Assembly (NCBI RefSeq): GCF_003574475.2
Contig: NZ_QLIS02000001.1
Span: forward strand, 62,001-126,000
DNA from: Pseudofrancisella aestuarii
GTDB taxonomy: Bacteria; Pseudomonadota; Gammaproteobacteria; Francisellales; Francisellaceae
Reading direction: 5' to 3'
Length of the DNA stretch: 64,000 bases
Part shown: positions 17,098 to 26,711 of the stretch, piece after piece
Position numbering within the stretch: the first letter of the stretch is position 1
Layout of the letters: the number at the start of each line of letters is the position of its first letter
Made by a program: the position numbers and the translations under genes
The notes under the pieces: model-generated
What the model saw: the letters and a program-made list of their open reading frames with translations, nothing else
Told to the model about the DNA's origin: nothing
Databases searched by the model: none

Positions 17098-18465
17098 TTA
17101 TAAAATATATTGACTTAGATCTTTATCTTTAACTAGTTTTCCAAGCTTATTATTTACATATTCTACTGTAATGTTTAGATTCTTATCTTCGATCTCTGGA
17201 GCATCAAAAGATATTTCTTCTAATAGTTTTTCCATTACAGTATGAAGCCTTCTAGCTCCTATATTCTCTATTTCTTCATTTACTTTGTAAGCAATGTCAG
17301 CAATCCTATTTATAGCATTTTCTTCAAAGTTTAAATTCAGACCTTCTGTTTCCATTAGAGCAACATATTGTTTTAGTATAGAGCAGTCAGGCTCTTTAAG
17401 AATTCTAACAAAATCTTCAACGACTAGAGATTTTAACTCGACTCTAATAGGCAGTCTTCCTTGAAGTTCAGGTATTAAATCTGAAGGCTTAGCAATGTGG
17501 AATGCTCCTGAAGCTATAAACAAGATATGATCAGTTTTAATCATTCCATATTTGGTAGAAACAGTAGAACCTTCTACTAAAGGTAGTAAGTCTCGCTGCA
17601 CACCTTCACGAGAAACATCTGCTCCAGAGTTACTAGATTTTTTACATACTTTATCTATCTCATCTAAAAAAACTATACCATTTTGCTCAACAGACTCTAA
17701 AGCTCTTGCTCTAATATCTTCCTCGTTAACAAGCTTGGAAGCTTCCTCATCTTTTACAAGTTTTAAAGCATCTTTTATTTTAACCTTTTTATTTTTCTTT
17801 TTATCACTACTTAAGCTTGAAAAAAGGTCTTGAAGTTGACTTGTCATATCTTCCATACCTGGAGGCCCCATAACTCCAATAGTTTTAGGAGCAGCCGCAA
17901 CTTCAATCTCTATTTCTTTATCATCAAGTTCACCATTTTGAATTTTCTTTCTAAAGGCTTCTCTTGTTTTACTTTCTTTTTCTTTACGAGATTCACTATC
18001 TTGAGCTGGTTCATTTGCAAAGCCAAGCTTAGATTCACTAGCTCTAGCAGGAGGTATTAAAACATCTAGTATTCTTTCTTCAGCTAATTTAGTAGCTTTC
18101 TCTACAACTTTTTGCTTAGCGTCTTCTCTCTTCATTTTGACAGCCATTTCAACTAGGTCACGTATTATAGATTCTACATCTTTACCAACATAACCAACTT
18201 CTGTAAATTTAGTAGCTTCAACCTTTATGAACGGAGCGTCTGCAAGCTTTGCTAGTCTTCTAGCTATTTCTGTTTTACCAACACCTGTTGGACCAATCAT
18301 TAAAATATTCTTTGGTGTAACTTCTTGACGCATTTCATCATTAAGTTGCATACGGCGCCATCTGTTTCTAAGAGCAATTGCAACAGCTTTTTTTGCATCA
18401 TTTTGACCAATAATATGTCTTTCTAGTTCATTAACAATTGCTTTTGGGGTCATTATTTGTGTCAT
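17098..18465 (-). CDS. hslU: ATP-dependent protease ATPase subunit HslU
   Basis: A 455-residue AAA+ unfoldase that feeds the HslV peptidase. Walker A GPTGVGKT is at 58-65, followed by the pore loop [11 protein letters not shown] charged, lysine- and glutamate-rich I domain fills about 110-235. Walker B is [11 protein letters not shown], the sensor region is [14 protein letters not shown], and the C-terminal LSQYIL tail inserts into HslV to activate it. AGGA lies 9 bases before the ATG. It is 6 bases downstream of hslV in the conserved hslVU operon. Length is close to the usual 440-455. Confidence 0.97.
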   Translation of the reverse strand: MTQIMTPKAIVNELERHIIGQNDAKKAVAIALRNRWRRMQLNDEMRQEVTPKNILMIGPTGVGKTEIARRLAKLADAPFIKVEATKFTEVGYVGKDVESIIRDLVEMAVKMKREDAKQKVVEKATKLAEERILDVLIPPARASESKLGFANEPAQDSESRKEKESKTREAFRKKIQNGELDDKEIEIEVAAAPKTIGVMGPPGMEDMTSQLQDLFSSLSSDKKKNKKVKIKDALKLVKDEEASKLVNEEDIRARALESVEQNGIVFLDEIDKVCKKSSNSGADVSREGVQRDLLPLVEGSTVSTKYGMIKTDHILFIASGAFHIAKPSDLIPELQGRLPIRVELKSLVVEDFVRILKEPDCSILKQYVALMETEGLNLNFEENAINRIADIAYKVNEEIENIGARRLHTVMEKLLEEISFDAPEIEDKNLNITVEYVNNKLGKLVKDKDLSQYIL

Positions 18466-18471
18466 AAAAAG

Positions 18472-19026
18472 TTATCCTTTTTGTTTATTCTCTAGGCTTT
18501 CTATAGTGAAATTATGGTTTGTATATATACAAGTATCAGCTGCTATTGTTAAACTCTTTCTTACAATTTCTTCAGCAGTAAGATCTGTATTTTCAACTAA
18601 TGCAGTTGCTGCTGATCTAGCATAAGTAGAACCTGAGCCTATGGATATAATATTATTTTTATCTGCCGCCATAACATCTCCAGCACCAGAAATTAGTAAA
18701 GATAGGTTTTCATCAGCAACTATTATCATTGCTTCAAGTTTACTAAGCATTCTATCAAGTCTCCATTCACGAACCATTTCGACAGCTGCTCTTTCTAGGT
18801 TTCCTTGATAGAACTCTAATTTTTGTTCAAATTTCTCAAAAAGTGTAAAAGCATCAGCGGTAGATCCTGCAAAACCAGTAAGTACTTTACCATTATTCAA
18901 CTTTCTAACTTTAACAATATTTTCTTTAGCTATCGTATGTCCAAGAGTAGCTTGCCCATCTCCACCTACAACAACTTTATCTCCTTTTCTTACACATAAG
19001 ATAGTTGTACCTTTCATGTTTTCCAT
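18472..19026 (-). CDS. hslV: ATP-dependent protease peptidase subunit HslV
   Basis: A 184-residue threonine peptidase of the proteasome fold. The catalytic threonine is expected at T7, exposed after removal of the MENMKG leader, in [36 protein letters not shown] and [14 protein letters not shown] are conserved. It works as a double hexamer capped by HslU, encoded immediately downstream. The gap upstream (19027-19165) separates it from a divergent glycosyltransferase gene. Confidence 0.97.
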   Translation of the reverse strand: MENMKGTTILCVRKGDKVVVGGDGQATLGHTIAKENIVKVRKLNNGKVLTGFAGSTADAFTLFEKFEQKLEFYQGNLERAAVEMVREWRLDRMLSKLEAMIIVADENLSLLISGAGDVMAADKNNIISIGSGSTYARSAATALVENTDLTAEEIVRKSLTIAADTCIYTNHNFTIESLENKQKG

Positions 19027-19165
19027 AATCTATGCCTTTCGTTTATTTTATTAGGTTATTAAATCCTTATTTTAATATATGTGGAGCTTGTTTAGATTTT
19101 TACAAGTTTTTTAATAAAAAAATCTTTATAATATTGCTAATTATTGGAATAACCTCATAAAAAAA

Positions 19166-20968
19166 GTGTTAAAAAAGATATATTTTTTTGTAAAGAATAG
19201 ACCATTTCCGTTTTTTATCCTTTTAGTAGCTATTATTTATTTGTCACTATTAGGATATGCACCTTTATTTGATAGAGATGAAGGCTATTATGTTTCAGTA
19301 GCGATGAATATGCATAATTCAGGAGATTTTCTGTTACCTGTTTATAATGGCGCATATTGGTTAGAAAAACCAGTATTACTTTATTGGTTGATGAATGCTT
19401 CAATCTATTTATTTGGAGCTACAGTTTTTGCAATGAGGTTACATGCTGCGCTAAGTGGTATCTTATTAATAATATCTATGAGCTTTTTATTAATAAAAAT
19501 CTTAAAGGATAGAAAGGAGGCTTTAATAATAGCAGCTTCTGTTGCTTTTATGCCTTTAGTAGTTCTGTTAGCTAGAACAAGCATGATAGATATGACATTA
19601 ACTCTTTTTACTACTTTAACATTATTGACCTTTTTTATTGGTACTGAGTCTGAAGAACCTAAAGATAGGAAATGGTATTATTTTTCATGGGCTTGTATGG
19701 GCTTGACTTTTTTTGCAAAAGGACCAGTTGGAATCGCATTTATTTTACCCTCAGTTGGAATATATTTACTTATTCAGAATAAGTTATGGAATGTTATAAA
19801 AAGAGTTAATTTTCCAGTGGGTATATTAATTTTTTGTTTAGTTAATTTCTGGTATTTTATAGTCTTTTATAATATGGGAAATAAGTTTTGGAATGATTTT
19901 TTCGTTCAACAAATTTTTAATAGAAGCTCAGAAAGTTTAGTTGGAGGGACAGCTATTTTTACAGGCTTGGGAGGAGTGTTTTTTTATATTGGCATTGTAT
20001 TTTCAACTACTGGAGCATTCATAGCTCTTGCTGTTTCTGGATTGTTCATGAGTTTTAATAAAGAATTTATAAAAAGAAGGACAACCTTTGACAAATTAGC
20101 TTTATATTCATCTATCATTTGTATTATAGCTACGATAGTTTTTAGCTTGGCAGCAACTAAACTACCTTATTATATTTTACCGATATATCCTTTTTTAGGG
20201 ATTTTAGTTGGGTATTTTTGGAGTAATTTTAGTTTAGAGAAAAAATTAAGAAATAATATCAAAAGAGCTTTCTGGACTATTTTTTCATTAAGTACTTTTA
20301 TATTGGTTTTGGCTGGAATTTTAGTGCCGACAGTAATACTTTTTTTAGATTGGAATAGTATAGTTGTTGCAGGGGAGCTAAATATTAATCCAGTAGAATA
20401 TGACATTCCATATAGCATACCAATTAATTTATGGTTAGCTTATTTAGTGGCCTTAATAAGTTTATTAACTTTTGTTGGTTTTAGATATTTCTATAAGAAA
20501 AATAACTTTTCTTATATGCTTAGGACAATAATCTTAGGAGGCTTTGCTTTAAGTATATCTTCATGTTTTATTTTTAGCTCAATAGTGAATTGGTTACAAA
20601 AACCAGCAATAGATATGTCAGAAGCATTAAAAGTAAAAGTATCTAAAGATGCTGAGATTGCTGAGTTTGCATTAGTTAAGCCATCTTTACATTTTTATAC
20701 AGGCAAAGAAGTAATAAATGAGTATGCTTTTAAAACTGATATTTCAATACATAATAAAGAATTAGGTATAGAGCATTATAGTTTGATTGAAAATCTTAAT
20801 GAATTTAATAAAAAATTTAAACAAGATTATCCTTATTACTTAATAGTTAGAAAAGGTATTAGTAATTATAAAGATATAAATCGTGCATATAGGGTACAAG
20901 AATTTGGACCATATTTATTGTTAGGTAATAAATATGCTTTAGAACAATGGCAAAGTTCTACAAATTAA
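19166..20968 (+). CDS. ArnT/PMT-like (GT39/GT83) membrane glycosyltransferase
   Basis: A 600-residue polytopic protein with about a dozen membrane segments in the first 470 residues and a small C-terminal periplasmic domain. The first loop carries FDRDEGYYVSVA, the D/E pair typical of ArnT and dolichyl-phosphate-mannose mannosyltransferase-like enzymes that use a polyprenyl-phosphate sugar donor. YWLEKPVLLYW, FFAKGPVG and AATKLPYYILPIYP are further ArnT-like motifs. Francisella FlmK, of this family, adds galactosamine to lipid A, so lipid A or another envelope glycan is a reasonable target. The start is a GTG at 19166; no ATG allows the full first membrane segment, so I keep it, though the ribosome-binding site is weak. 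Confidence 0.82.
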   Translation: MLKKIYFFVKNRPFPFFILLVAIIYLSLLGYAPLFDRDEGYYVSVAMNMHNSGDFLLPVYNGAYWLEKPVLLYWLMNASIYLFGATVFAMRLHAALSGILLIISMSFLLIKILKDRKEALIIAASVAFMPLVVLLARTSMIDMTLTLFTTLTLLTFFIGTESEEPKDRKWYYFSWACMGLTFFAKGPVGIAFILPSVGIYLLIQNKLWNVIKRVNFPVGILIFCLVNFWYFIVFYNMGNKFWNDFFVQQIFNRSSESLVGGTAIFTGLGGVFFYIGIVFSTTGAFIALAVSGLFMSFNKEFIKRRTTFDKLALYSSIICIIATIVFSLAATKLPYYILPIYPFLGILVGYFWSNFSLEKKLRNNIKRAFWTIFSLSTFILVLAGILVPTVILFLDWNSIVVAGELNINPVEYDIPYSIPINLWLAYLVALISLLTFVGFRYFYKKNNFSYMLRTIILGGFALSISSCFIFSSIVNWLQKPAIDMSEALKVKVSKDAEIAEFALVKPSLHFYTGKEVINEYAFKTDISIHNKELGIEHYSLIENLNEFNKKFKQDYPYYLIVRKGISNYKDINRAYRVQEFGPYLLLGNKYALEQWQSSTN

Positions 20969-21027
20969 AATCATTTTTATGATATATTTTTATAGGCTAT
21001 AAAATATTAAACAAACTTGAGTAAATT

Positions 21028-21774
21028 ATGAATGATTTAAATTTTAGAGAAACACTCTCAGTTGCAAATAGTATTTATAAGAAAGCATTTAAGGTGACTT
21101 TCATATTGGCATTTATGTTATCTTTCATATCTGAATATAGTACAGTTTATTTGATGAACCATGGATTGTATGAGTATGTTAAAAGTGGAGGTAAAGATAT
21201 AGAAAATCTTCCACCAGGAGGAGTTTTAATAGGAATCTTTCTAATTATAATTTTCTCAACCATTTTTGTTTATGGAATGATAGCTTTAGTTCAAGGGCTA
21301 TTAATGAAAGAAAATGAATTAAAAGCTTTTGATTCGGTGAAAATAGCTTTACAGATTTTTTCTAAAAGAGTTTTTCCTTTTATAGGAGTTTTTCTATTGT
21401 CTATGATAGCATTGACAATACTTTCTGCATTTCTTCAATATTTAGGAATATATATTGCAACCTTATTGTTCTTAACAGCGTTACCTGCAGTTATTTTAGG
21501 TAGTGAGAATGTCTTTCAGTCAATTTTAAATAATTTTAATGCTATTAGATCAAACTTACTTTATATGCTTAGTCTTGCTTTTATAGTGTTTGCTTTAATA
21601 CTTGTGAAGCCTATTTTGACTTATGGATTTATATATTTATTACAGAATATGGAGTTTACAAGTAATTCATTAGGTGTTAGTGTACAAAATATTTTTATAA
21701 CAATAGTTGATTCATTTGTTATCCCTTATATGTTTGCAATAAGTGTTGCAACTTATTTAACAATAAAGAAATAA
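21028..21774 (+). CDS. Polytopic membrane protein of unknown function
   Basis: A 248-residue protein with about six hydrophobic segments: near residues 20-40, 68-92, 113-135, 138-158, 178-200 and 222-243. A soluble loop around 45-65 contains KDIENLPPGG. The general look resembles YciC/DUF975-type glycerophosphoryl or unknown membrane proteins, but I do not recognise a specific family. It starts 59 bases after the ArnT-like gene on the same strand and could be cotranscribed. Its stop lies 4 bases from the convergent HAD gene. Confidence 0.75.
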   Translation: MNDLNFRETLSVANSIYKKAFKVTFILAFMLSFISEYSTVYLMNHGLYEYVKSGGKDIENLPPGGVLIGIFLIIIFSTIFVYGMIALVQGLLMKENELKAFDSVKIALQIFSKRVFPFIGVFLLSMIALTILSAFLQYLGIYIATLLFLTALPAVILGSENVFQSILNNFNAIRSNLLYMLSLAFIVFALILVKPILTYGFIYLLQNMEFTSNSLGVSVQNIFITIVDSFVIPYMFAISVATYLTIKK

Positions 21775-21778
21775 GTTT

Positions 21779-22357
21779 CTATAAATCAATTGTTCTCATA
21801 TCTGTAACAGTCATTCCAGCTTTTAATGCATGAACTAATCCAGGAATGCCATCTTCAAATACATGACATTCATGATAAGGAATATCATATTTATCAGCAA
21901 TTAAAGTGAATGCTTCTGTAGTATTTTTAGAAGGGTGATCATCATCGGCAGTAATTATTTCATTAAAGAGGTTAGTTATCCCAAGAGCATCAAGTGTCTT
22001 GAAGACATTTTTTTTCGTACCACCAGACAAAACAACCATCTTCTTATGATTATAATATTTATTTATAATCTCAATAGCAGGTTTTATGGCTATTCCTTTA
22101 TCAATATTTTTATTAGTATAAGAAGCTATTTCATTAGCAATATGATTAATTTCTAAGTCACCAAGTTGTTTATATAAATGTTTTAATATATATCTACTAG
22201 GCATTCCATGAAAGTTGTCTAGGTTTTCAGTAGTTATATGTAATTTATGAGAAGTTAAAACGGTTTCCCATGCATTTATATGAATAGGCATATTATTTGC
22301 AATAGTTCCATCACAATCAAATATTAAAAGTTTAGTATTTTTATTAATTAGGAGCAT
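21779..22357 (-). CDS. HAD-superfamily phosphatase, beta-phosphoglucomutase/YqaB-like
   Basis: A 192-residue protein of HAD subfamily IA. Motif I is FDCDGTIANN (nucleophile D14, general acid D16), motif II VLSGG, and motif IV EDGIPGLVHALKAGM. An alpha-helical cap covers about 20-80. The size and sequence around MPIHINAWETVL match small sugar phosphatases such as YqaB (fructose-1-phosphate) and beta-phosphoglucomutase relatives. The substrate is not predictable. The start ATG is preceded by little ribosome-binding sequence. It is divergent from the outer-membrane protein gene at 22693. Confidence 0.85.
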   Translation of the reverse strand: MLLINKNTKLLIFDCDGTIANNMPIHINAWETVLTSHKLHITTENLDNFHGMPSRYILKHLYKQLGDLEINHIANEIASYTNKNIDKGIAIKPAIEIINKYYNHKKMVVLSGGTKKNVFKTLDALGITNLFNEIITADDDHPSKNTTEAFTLIADKYDIPYHECHVFEDGIPGLVHALKAGMTVTDMRTIDL

Positions 22358-22692
22358 GAATAAATCTCAGTTATATAATAAGATTGATACTAAAATTATA
22401 TTGTTATAATCCTAATATTTAAATCTACATTTTTATTATATAAGTATTTAATTTTTTTAGTATAAACAGCTAAAAATATGTTATTCTGTTGAAAGCTATA
22501 TATCTGCTAACCAAATTTGTATTATTTATTTTTCATTTGGTAAGTATAACTGGGCTTGGACTCTGGCGAATATAGTAATGATAACTATTCAAACAATAGA
22601 TTAAACATGTTTGATTTTGATAAGAAAGATAAGAGTTCAGGACTCATTTTAAATCCGAGATCAGGCCTTATAAAGTAGAAGAGAAATTTATA
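22358..22692. other. 335-base intergenic region with Fur-like box and a 23-codon frame
   Basis: The left half is very AT-rich. From about 22545 the composition changes. An imperfect Fur-like element (22574-22592) is followed by an ATG frame of 23 codons (22607-22678, MFDFDKKD...NPRSGLIK). Read without an ATG, that frame is open back to about 22550. No ribosome-binding site precedes its ATG. It may be a leader, a gene remnant or chance. No tRNA or strong hairpin is seen. Confidence 0.4.
22574..22592 (+). promoter_or_regulatory. Weak Fur-box-like sequence upstream of the outer-membrane protein gene
   Basis: AGTAATGATAACTATTCAA shares an uninterrupted TAATGATAA core and 12 of 19 positions with the Fur consensus GATAATGATAATCATTATC. 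The match is marginal, but the downstream gene belongs to a family with known iron-regulated members. Confidence 0.25.
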
Positions 22693-24231
22693 ATGAAGCT
22701 ATCTAAAGTTAAATTATTTTTTTTAGGACTCTTTTTAATTAGTAGTACTTATGCTAATGAAGGAGATCAAAAAAATACAGATAGCTTAACTAGTGCTGAT
22801 ACAAAGGCTCTTTTAGAGTTGCAAAAGCAAATCCAGGAGTTACAAGGTGAAATTAGTAGTTATAAAGAAACAGATCCAAGAGCTAATTTTGGGATACCTC
22901 CAGCTACTAGCGATGCGGATGGTTTTGTAACCTATAGTTCTAAGGTTGGTCCTGAAGAGGATATAGGAGTAGATAAAATATTAAAAGGTGCTCCAGATGG
23001 TAGTGTTATTAGTGATGCTGCTAATGAAGATTTCTTTCAGTATACTATTACTAGTAGTATTGTAAATAGTAAAGGTGGGATTGATGTTTCAGAAGCTGCA
23101 CCTATCACAACTCAAGGTCAAGTTTCTTATTTAGGTTCGTTCTCCGGTAACAACTCTATTCCAATAGGGCAAATTAGCTCAAACCTTTTTGCTTCAACAT
23201 TATTAGGTCAAAGAGGAAAATTTGATGATTATTCTGTTTTCTTTGGTGGATTTATTGAGGCGGATGCTCAAGTATGGTTTGGATCTCAAATACCAACAAG
23301 AAAAAATAATCGTAGTGCTAATGGGCAAAATATTTATTTAAATTCAGCTAAATTATATTTCCTATCAAATTTAGGACACTATGTGACAGCGCAGTTTGAT
23401 TTTGATGCGGATGGTGCAGATAATTTCAATGTTGGTAATGCTTTTGTTATATTTGGTAACTTAGATACGTCTCCATGGTTTGTGACTGCAGGTAGAAATA
23501 AACTTTCTGTTGGAGCATTTGGTGGCGGTGGTCCATTAACTGCAGGTATTACTAAAAACTTATTCTCTCCAGGTAATGTTACTAACGTTTCATTAAATTA
23601 TAAAAAAGAAAGGCATAACTTTAATATCGCTGTTTTTGGTGCAGAAAATAAAAATACAAATTCTACTGATGCAGATTTCTCATTAGCATATTTTTATGCT
23701 GCTCCAGTTAATGAATATTTAGCTTTAGGTTTTAATGCTGGATATATCTTTAATGGAAGAGGAGCGGGTACCCGTAATTTTGATAATATAACTGATACCG
23801 CTAGAGTAGGAGTAGTGAACTCAGATATTAACTTAGCATTTTCAAACATTCTTCCAGGATTATTCCAGATTGGTGCTGGTTGGGCTCAGACAACTAATAG
23901 TAGCTCGCAATATAATGGCATGAGCAATACTTATGCAGGTGCTTGGACTGTTCAGGCTAACTATGCTCAGAAGTTAGCAGGTAGAAATACTAACTTTAAC
24001 GTAAGTTACGGACAAACATATAATGCTAATAATATTCCAATGAAGCTTTCATCACCAGTTATTGGAGATAATGTAACTAGTGGTATAGGTATGTCAAATC
24101 AATTAATTTTCTCAGCTCAGAGAGCTTATTTTGATAATAATGTACTATTTGGCCCAGAATACTCTTACCAAAAACTATATAATGGACAATCTACAAATAC
24201 GATTACATTAGATATGGCTGTTTATGTTTAA
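22693..24231 (+). CDS. Outer-membrane beta-barrel protein (LbtU/DUF3573-like)
   Basis: A 512-residue exported protein. The signal peptide is about residues 1-21 (ending TYA). A short coiled-coil stretch (ALLELQKQIQELQGEISSYKE, about 38-60) follows, as in many porins. The rest is barrel-like, with alternating polar and aromatic residues and many GAG/NYxQ turns, ending in the aromatic-terminated strand TLDMAVYV. The layout and FGNLDTSPWFVTAGR/FNIAVFGAENK segments resemble the LbtU siderophore-receptor group and Francisella FslE/FupA relatives. It lacks the EMxEG motif of the three genes at 25053-28419. Iron or siderophore uptake is plausible and not shown. It may be expressed from the preceding intergenic region. 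Confidence 0.75.
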   Translation: MKLSKVKLFFLGLFLISSTYANEGDQKNTDSLTSADTKALLELQKQIQELQGEISSYKETDPRANFGIPPATSDADGFVTYSSKVGPEEDIGVDKILKGAPDGSVISDAANEDFFQYTITSSIVNSKGGIDVSEAAPITTQGQVSYLGSFSGNNSIPIGQISSNLFASTLLGQRGKFDDYSVFFGGFIEADAQVWFGSQIPTRKNNRSANGQNIYLNSAKLYFLSNLGHYVTAQFDFDADGADNFNVGNAFVIFGNLDTSPWFVTAGRNKLSVGAFGGGGPLTAGITKNLFSPGNVTNVSLNYKKERHNFNIAVFGAENKNTNSTDADFSLAYFYAAPVNEYLALGFNAGYIFNGRGAGTRNFDNITDTARVGVVNSDINLAFSNILPGLFQIGAGWAQTTNSSSQYNGMSNTYAGAWTVQANYAQKLAGRNTNFNVSYGQTYNANNIPMKLSSPVIGDNVTSGIGMSNQLIFSAQRAYFDNNVLFGPEYSYQKLYNGQSTNTITLDMAVYV

Positions 24232-24327
24232 ATAGTTTATATAATGTTGACATACTAAAGATTTATTAGCACAATTTAAATATACTAATTTGGTATAAAT
24301 AAAAAATAGACAAAGCATATAATTAAC

Positions 24328-24333
24328 AGGAGG
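24328..24333 (+). promoter_or_regulatory. Consensus ribosome-binding site of ahpC
   Basis: AGGAGG lies 6 bases before the ATG at 24340. It is the most complete Shine-Dalgarno sequence in the window and suggests high expression of the peroxiredoxin. Confidence 0.8.
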
Positions 24334-24339
24334 TTTGTT

Positions 24340-24939
24340 ATGGTATTGGTTGGTAAAAAAGCACCTATTTTTAATGCTCCAGCAGTTTTAGGTAATGGAG
24401 AAATAGTTGATAACTATGATTTTGCAGCAGAAACTAAAGGTAAGTATGCAGTAATTGTATTTTATCCTCTAGATTTTACTTTTGTATGTCCTTCTGAGCT
24501 TATAGCGTTAGATAAAAGAACTGCAAAATTAAAAGAGCTTGGAGTAGAGGTGATTTCTGTATCTATTGATTCTCATTTTACACATAATGCTTGGAGAAAT
24601 ACTCCAATTAATGATGGTGGAATTGGACCAGTTAAATATACAATGGTAGCTGATATAGCACAAACAATAGTAAAAGACTATGATGTTCAAGCTGAAGGCG
24701 GTATGGCTTATAGAGGGACTTTCTTGATTGATAAAGAAGGTGTTGTTCGTCATCAAGTAGTTAATGATCTACCTTTAGGAAGAAATATGGATGAAGTTAT
24801 AAGAATGGTAGAAGCATTACAATTTCATGAGCAGTATGGTGAAGTATGCCCTGCTGGTTGGAATAAAGGCGATGAAGGTATGAAAGCATCTCCTAACGGC
24901 GTTGCTGAATATCTAGCAGGCCATTCTAAAGATTTATAA
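24340..24939 (+). CDS. ahpC: Typical 2-Cys peroxiredoxin, AhpC/Prx1 type
   Basis: A 199-residue peroxiredoxin. The peroxidatic cysteine is C50 in FTFVCPSEL and the resolving cysteine is C170 in GEVCPAGW near the C terminus, so the enzyme forms an intersubunit disulfide. GGMAYRGTFLIDKEG is the conserved substrate-arginine segment. It reduces H2O2, alkyl peroxides and peroxynitrite, with electrons from thioredoxin or AhpD/AhpF; none of these reductants is adjacent. The perfect AGGAGG before the ATG suggests strong translation. It sits between two outer-membrane protein genes, 108 bases after one and 113 before the next, probably as its own unit. Confidence 0.95.
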   Translation: MVLVGKKAPIFNAPAVLGNGEIVDNYDFAAETKGKYAVIVFYPLDFTFVCPSELIALDKRTAKLKELGVEVISVSIDSHFTHNAWRNTPINDGGIGPVKYTMVADIAQTIVKDYDVQAEGGMAYRGTFLIDKEGVVRHQVVNDLPLGRNMDEVIRMVEALQFHEQYGEVCPAGWNKGDEGMKASPNGVAEYLAGHSKDL

Positions 24940-25052
24940 TTTTATAAAATTTAATAAAATAAATTCTATTTTAATTTATCTGTTCTAAAAATTGAGAAAT
25001 CGATCAACTATCTATATCATATATGTGATTTAATTTTTCTAAAGCTGTATAA

Positions 25053-26456
25053 ATGAGATTTTTCCTAAAGTTATTAACTTTATTTATCTTTGTTGGAGGA
25101 ATTGTTTATGCAGAAACCAAATCTAATAAAGCTACAGAGGTAGAGGATATCAATACAGAAGCAGTTTTATTAAAGGATGATAAAAAAGATTCACAAAATG
25201 AAAAAGAAAATATTTCCGCTTTAGATACTGTAGAAATGTATGAAGGAGAGGCATTAGTTCCTGGAAGTACATTTGATATAGGGCAAACTATTTTAAATAC
25301 TCTAAATATTAATAAGGTACAAATTCCTTTTTTCTCTGGAGGAATTGATAATAATGTTGTCTTATCTCAAGCTATGATGAATACACAGCAAGAAACGGGA
25401 GATCCTTTATTTATACTATTGTCTAGACAAAATGGTCTTTTAAAAGATGATACATTGTATTTAGGTGGAGATGCTGCTTTTTTGCCAACCTGGGGCATTC
25501 AAAAAGGAAATAATGAACAAGATTTTAATTCAATAAATAATTATCAGCTGGAGTATTATTTATTAAGTACTCTAGGAGATTGGACATCTGTATTTGCTTC
25601 GTTATCAACATATACTACTAATGGTAGTTGGACAGTTGCCCCAGGAGGAGTGTATTTTATTTTAGGTAATTTAAAAGAGTCTCCTTTTTATACTTATGCA
25701 GCACTATCAACAGTCAACTTTGGTAACTTTGATATCTCTTCGAACTATATGCAAACCTTTACAAGATTGTATTTTATGCAATCAGGAGGAAACGTTAATT
25801 TATCGTATAATAGAGATGGTGTACAGGCAAACTTTGTTTTTCTTGGGCCAACTAATAGTGGGTTATTAAGTGTTGCAAATGCTTATGAAGGATCTGCAAA
25901 ACTAGGCTATTCTATTAATTTAAAGTATACTCATGATATGGAGCAAGTTGGAGATTATTGGTATGCAGGAGCTGCTTACTCAAACGTTTCAGGCTTTGCT
26001 ACACAGAATAATGGCAATGTAGGAGTTGTAGATTTTAACTTTGGAATAAACGTTGATAGATTTAACTTTATTAATGAATTTGTCTTTACTGATAGTGGAG
26101 TTTCTCAAATTACAGATAATTCGTCATCATTTCAATTGAGAGAGGGTTTTACCTCCTCTATATTTCCAGCACTTAGTCAAAGTAGCTTTTTAACAGGAGG
26201 AAGCAGAATTTATTCATGGAGTTCACAATTGGATTATACAATAGATTTCTATGATAAGAGTTTAATTCCATATATCAGTTACTCTCAAATTCAACAAAAT
26301 ACTAAAAATTATGGAGCAACTGTTGATACAGGTTTTAGATATAACGCTTTTGCAGACGCATGGTTAGGTTTTGGTTATGCTTATGTAACAGCAACGGCTA
26401 ATGATGTTGTACAAAAAGATAACTTATTATCTATCTATTTTAGAATATTTATATAA
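25053..26456 (+). CDS. FslE/FupA-like outer-membrane protein (DUF3573-like), paralogue 1
   Basis: A 467-residue exported protein. The signal peptide is about residues 1-20 (ending VYA), then an acidic and lysine-rich linker to about residue 50. Next comes the motif ALDTVEMYEGEALV (about 55-68), then a beta-barrel from about 90 to the terminal NLLSIYFRIFI strand. It matches the protein at 26704-28419 over the barrel: QAMMNTQQETGDPLF, SPFYTYAALSTVNFGNFDI and YFMQSGGNVN have near copies there. This family in Francisella includes FupA/FslE, which take part in ferrous iron and siderophore-iron uptake. The role here is inferred. The ribosome-binding site is weak. The 78-residue gene follows 18 bases later, so the three genes look like one operon. 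Confidence 0.75.
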   Translation: MRFFLKLLTLFIFVGGIVYAETKSNKATEVEDINTEAVLLKDDKKDSQNEKENISALDTVEMYEGEALVPGSTFDIGQTILNTLNINKVQIPFFSGGIDNNVVLSQAMMNTQQETGDPLFILLSRQNGLLKDDTLYLGGDAAFLPTWGIQKGNNEQDFNSINNYQLEYYLLSTLGDWTSVFASLSTYTTNGSWTVAPGGVYFILGNLKESPFYTYAALSTVNFGNFDISSNYMQTFTRLYFMQSGGNVNLSYNRDGVQANFVFLGPTNSGLLSVANAYEGSAKLGYSINLKYTHDMEQVGDYWYAGAAYSNVSGFATQNNGNVGVVDFNFGINVDRFNFINEFVFTDSGVSQITDNSSSFQLREGFTSSIFPALSQSSFLTGGSRIYSWSSQLDYTIDFYDKSLIPYISYSQIQQNTKNYGATVDTGFRYNAFADAWLGFGYAYVTATANDVVQKDNLLSIYFRIFI

Positions 26457-26474
26457 ATAAGGATTTATAAATAA

Positions 26475-26711
26475 ATGCAGTTTAGAGTTTTTTTATTTTT
26501 ATTTTTTTTGATTAGCTTAGCGGCGGCTTATGAAATTGATGAAAATGGAAAAGAAATTATAGTCACAGATAAAAATGCAGTTAATGCAGTAGATGATATC
26601 GAAATGCAAGAAGGCGAGTCGCTTACAAATCAACAAGTTGTTAATATAGTAAAATATGTAGAAGCAAAAGATCAACATAAGAAAACAGATATAAATATTT
26701 CTGATGATTAA
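26475..26711 (+). CDS. Small exported protein carrying only the N-terminal EMQEG motif of its neighbours
   Basis: A 78-residue protein. The signal peptide is residues 1-18 (ending AAA or AAY), then EIDENGKEIIV, then VDDIEMQEGESLTNQQ (about 41-56) and a charged tail. The EMQEGESLT motif and its surroundings match the N-terminal regions of both flanking outer-membrane proteins, but no barrel follows. Its last 8 bases overlap the start of the next gene, which suggests translational coupling and a functional product. The alternative is the surviving 5' end of a third, truncated paralogue. I do not know a function for the motif. Confidence 0.65.
   Translation: MQFRVFLFLFFLISLAAAYEIDENGKEIIVTDKNAVNAVDDIEMQEGESLTNQQVVNIVKYVEAKDQHKKTDINISDD

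Noticed and set aside
24247-24286. TTGACA before ahpC as a promoter
   Set aside because: The hexamer is perfect, but no good -10 lies at 16-18 bases (only ACAATT), and the best TATACT is 28 bases away.
24938-24979. AATTTTATAAAATT palindrome and ATAAATT/AATTTAT repeat after ahpC
   Set aside because: All-AT repeats are expected by chance in such sequence and there is no T-run, so I do not call a terminator.
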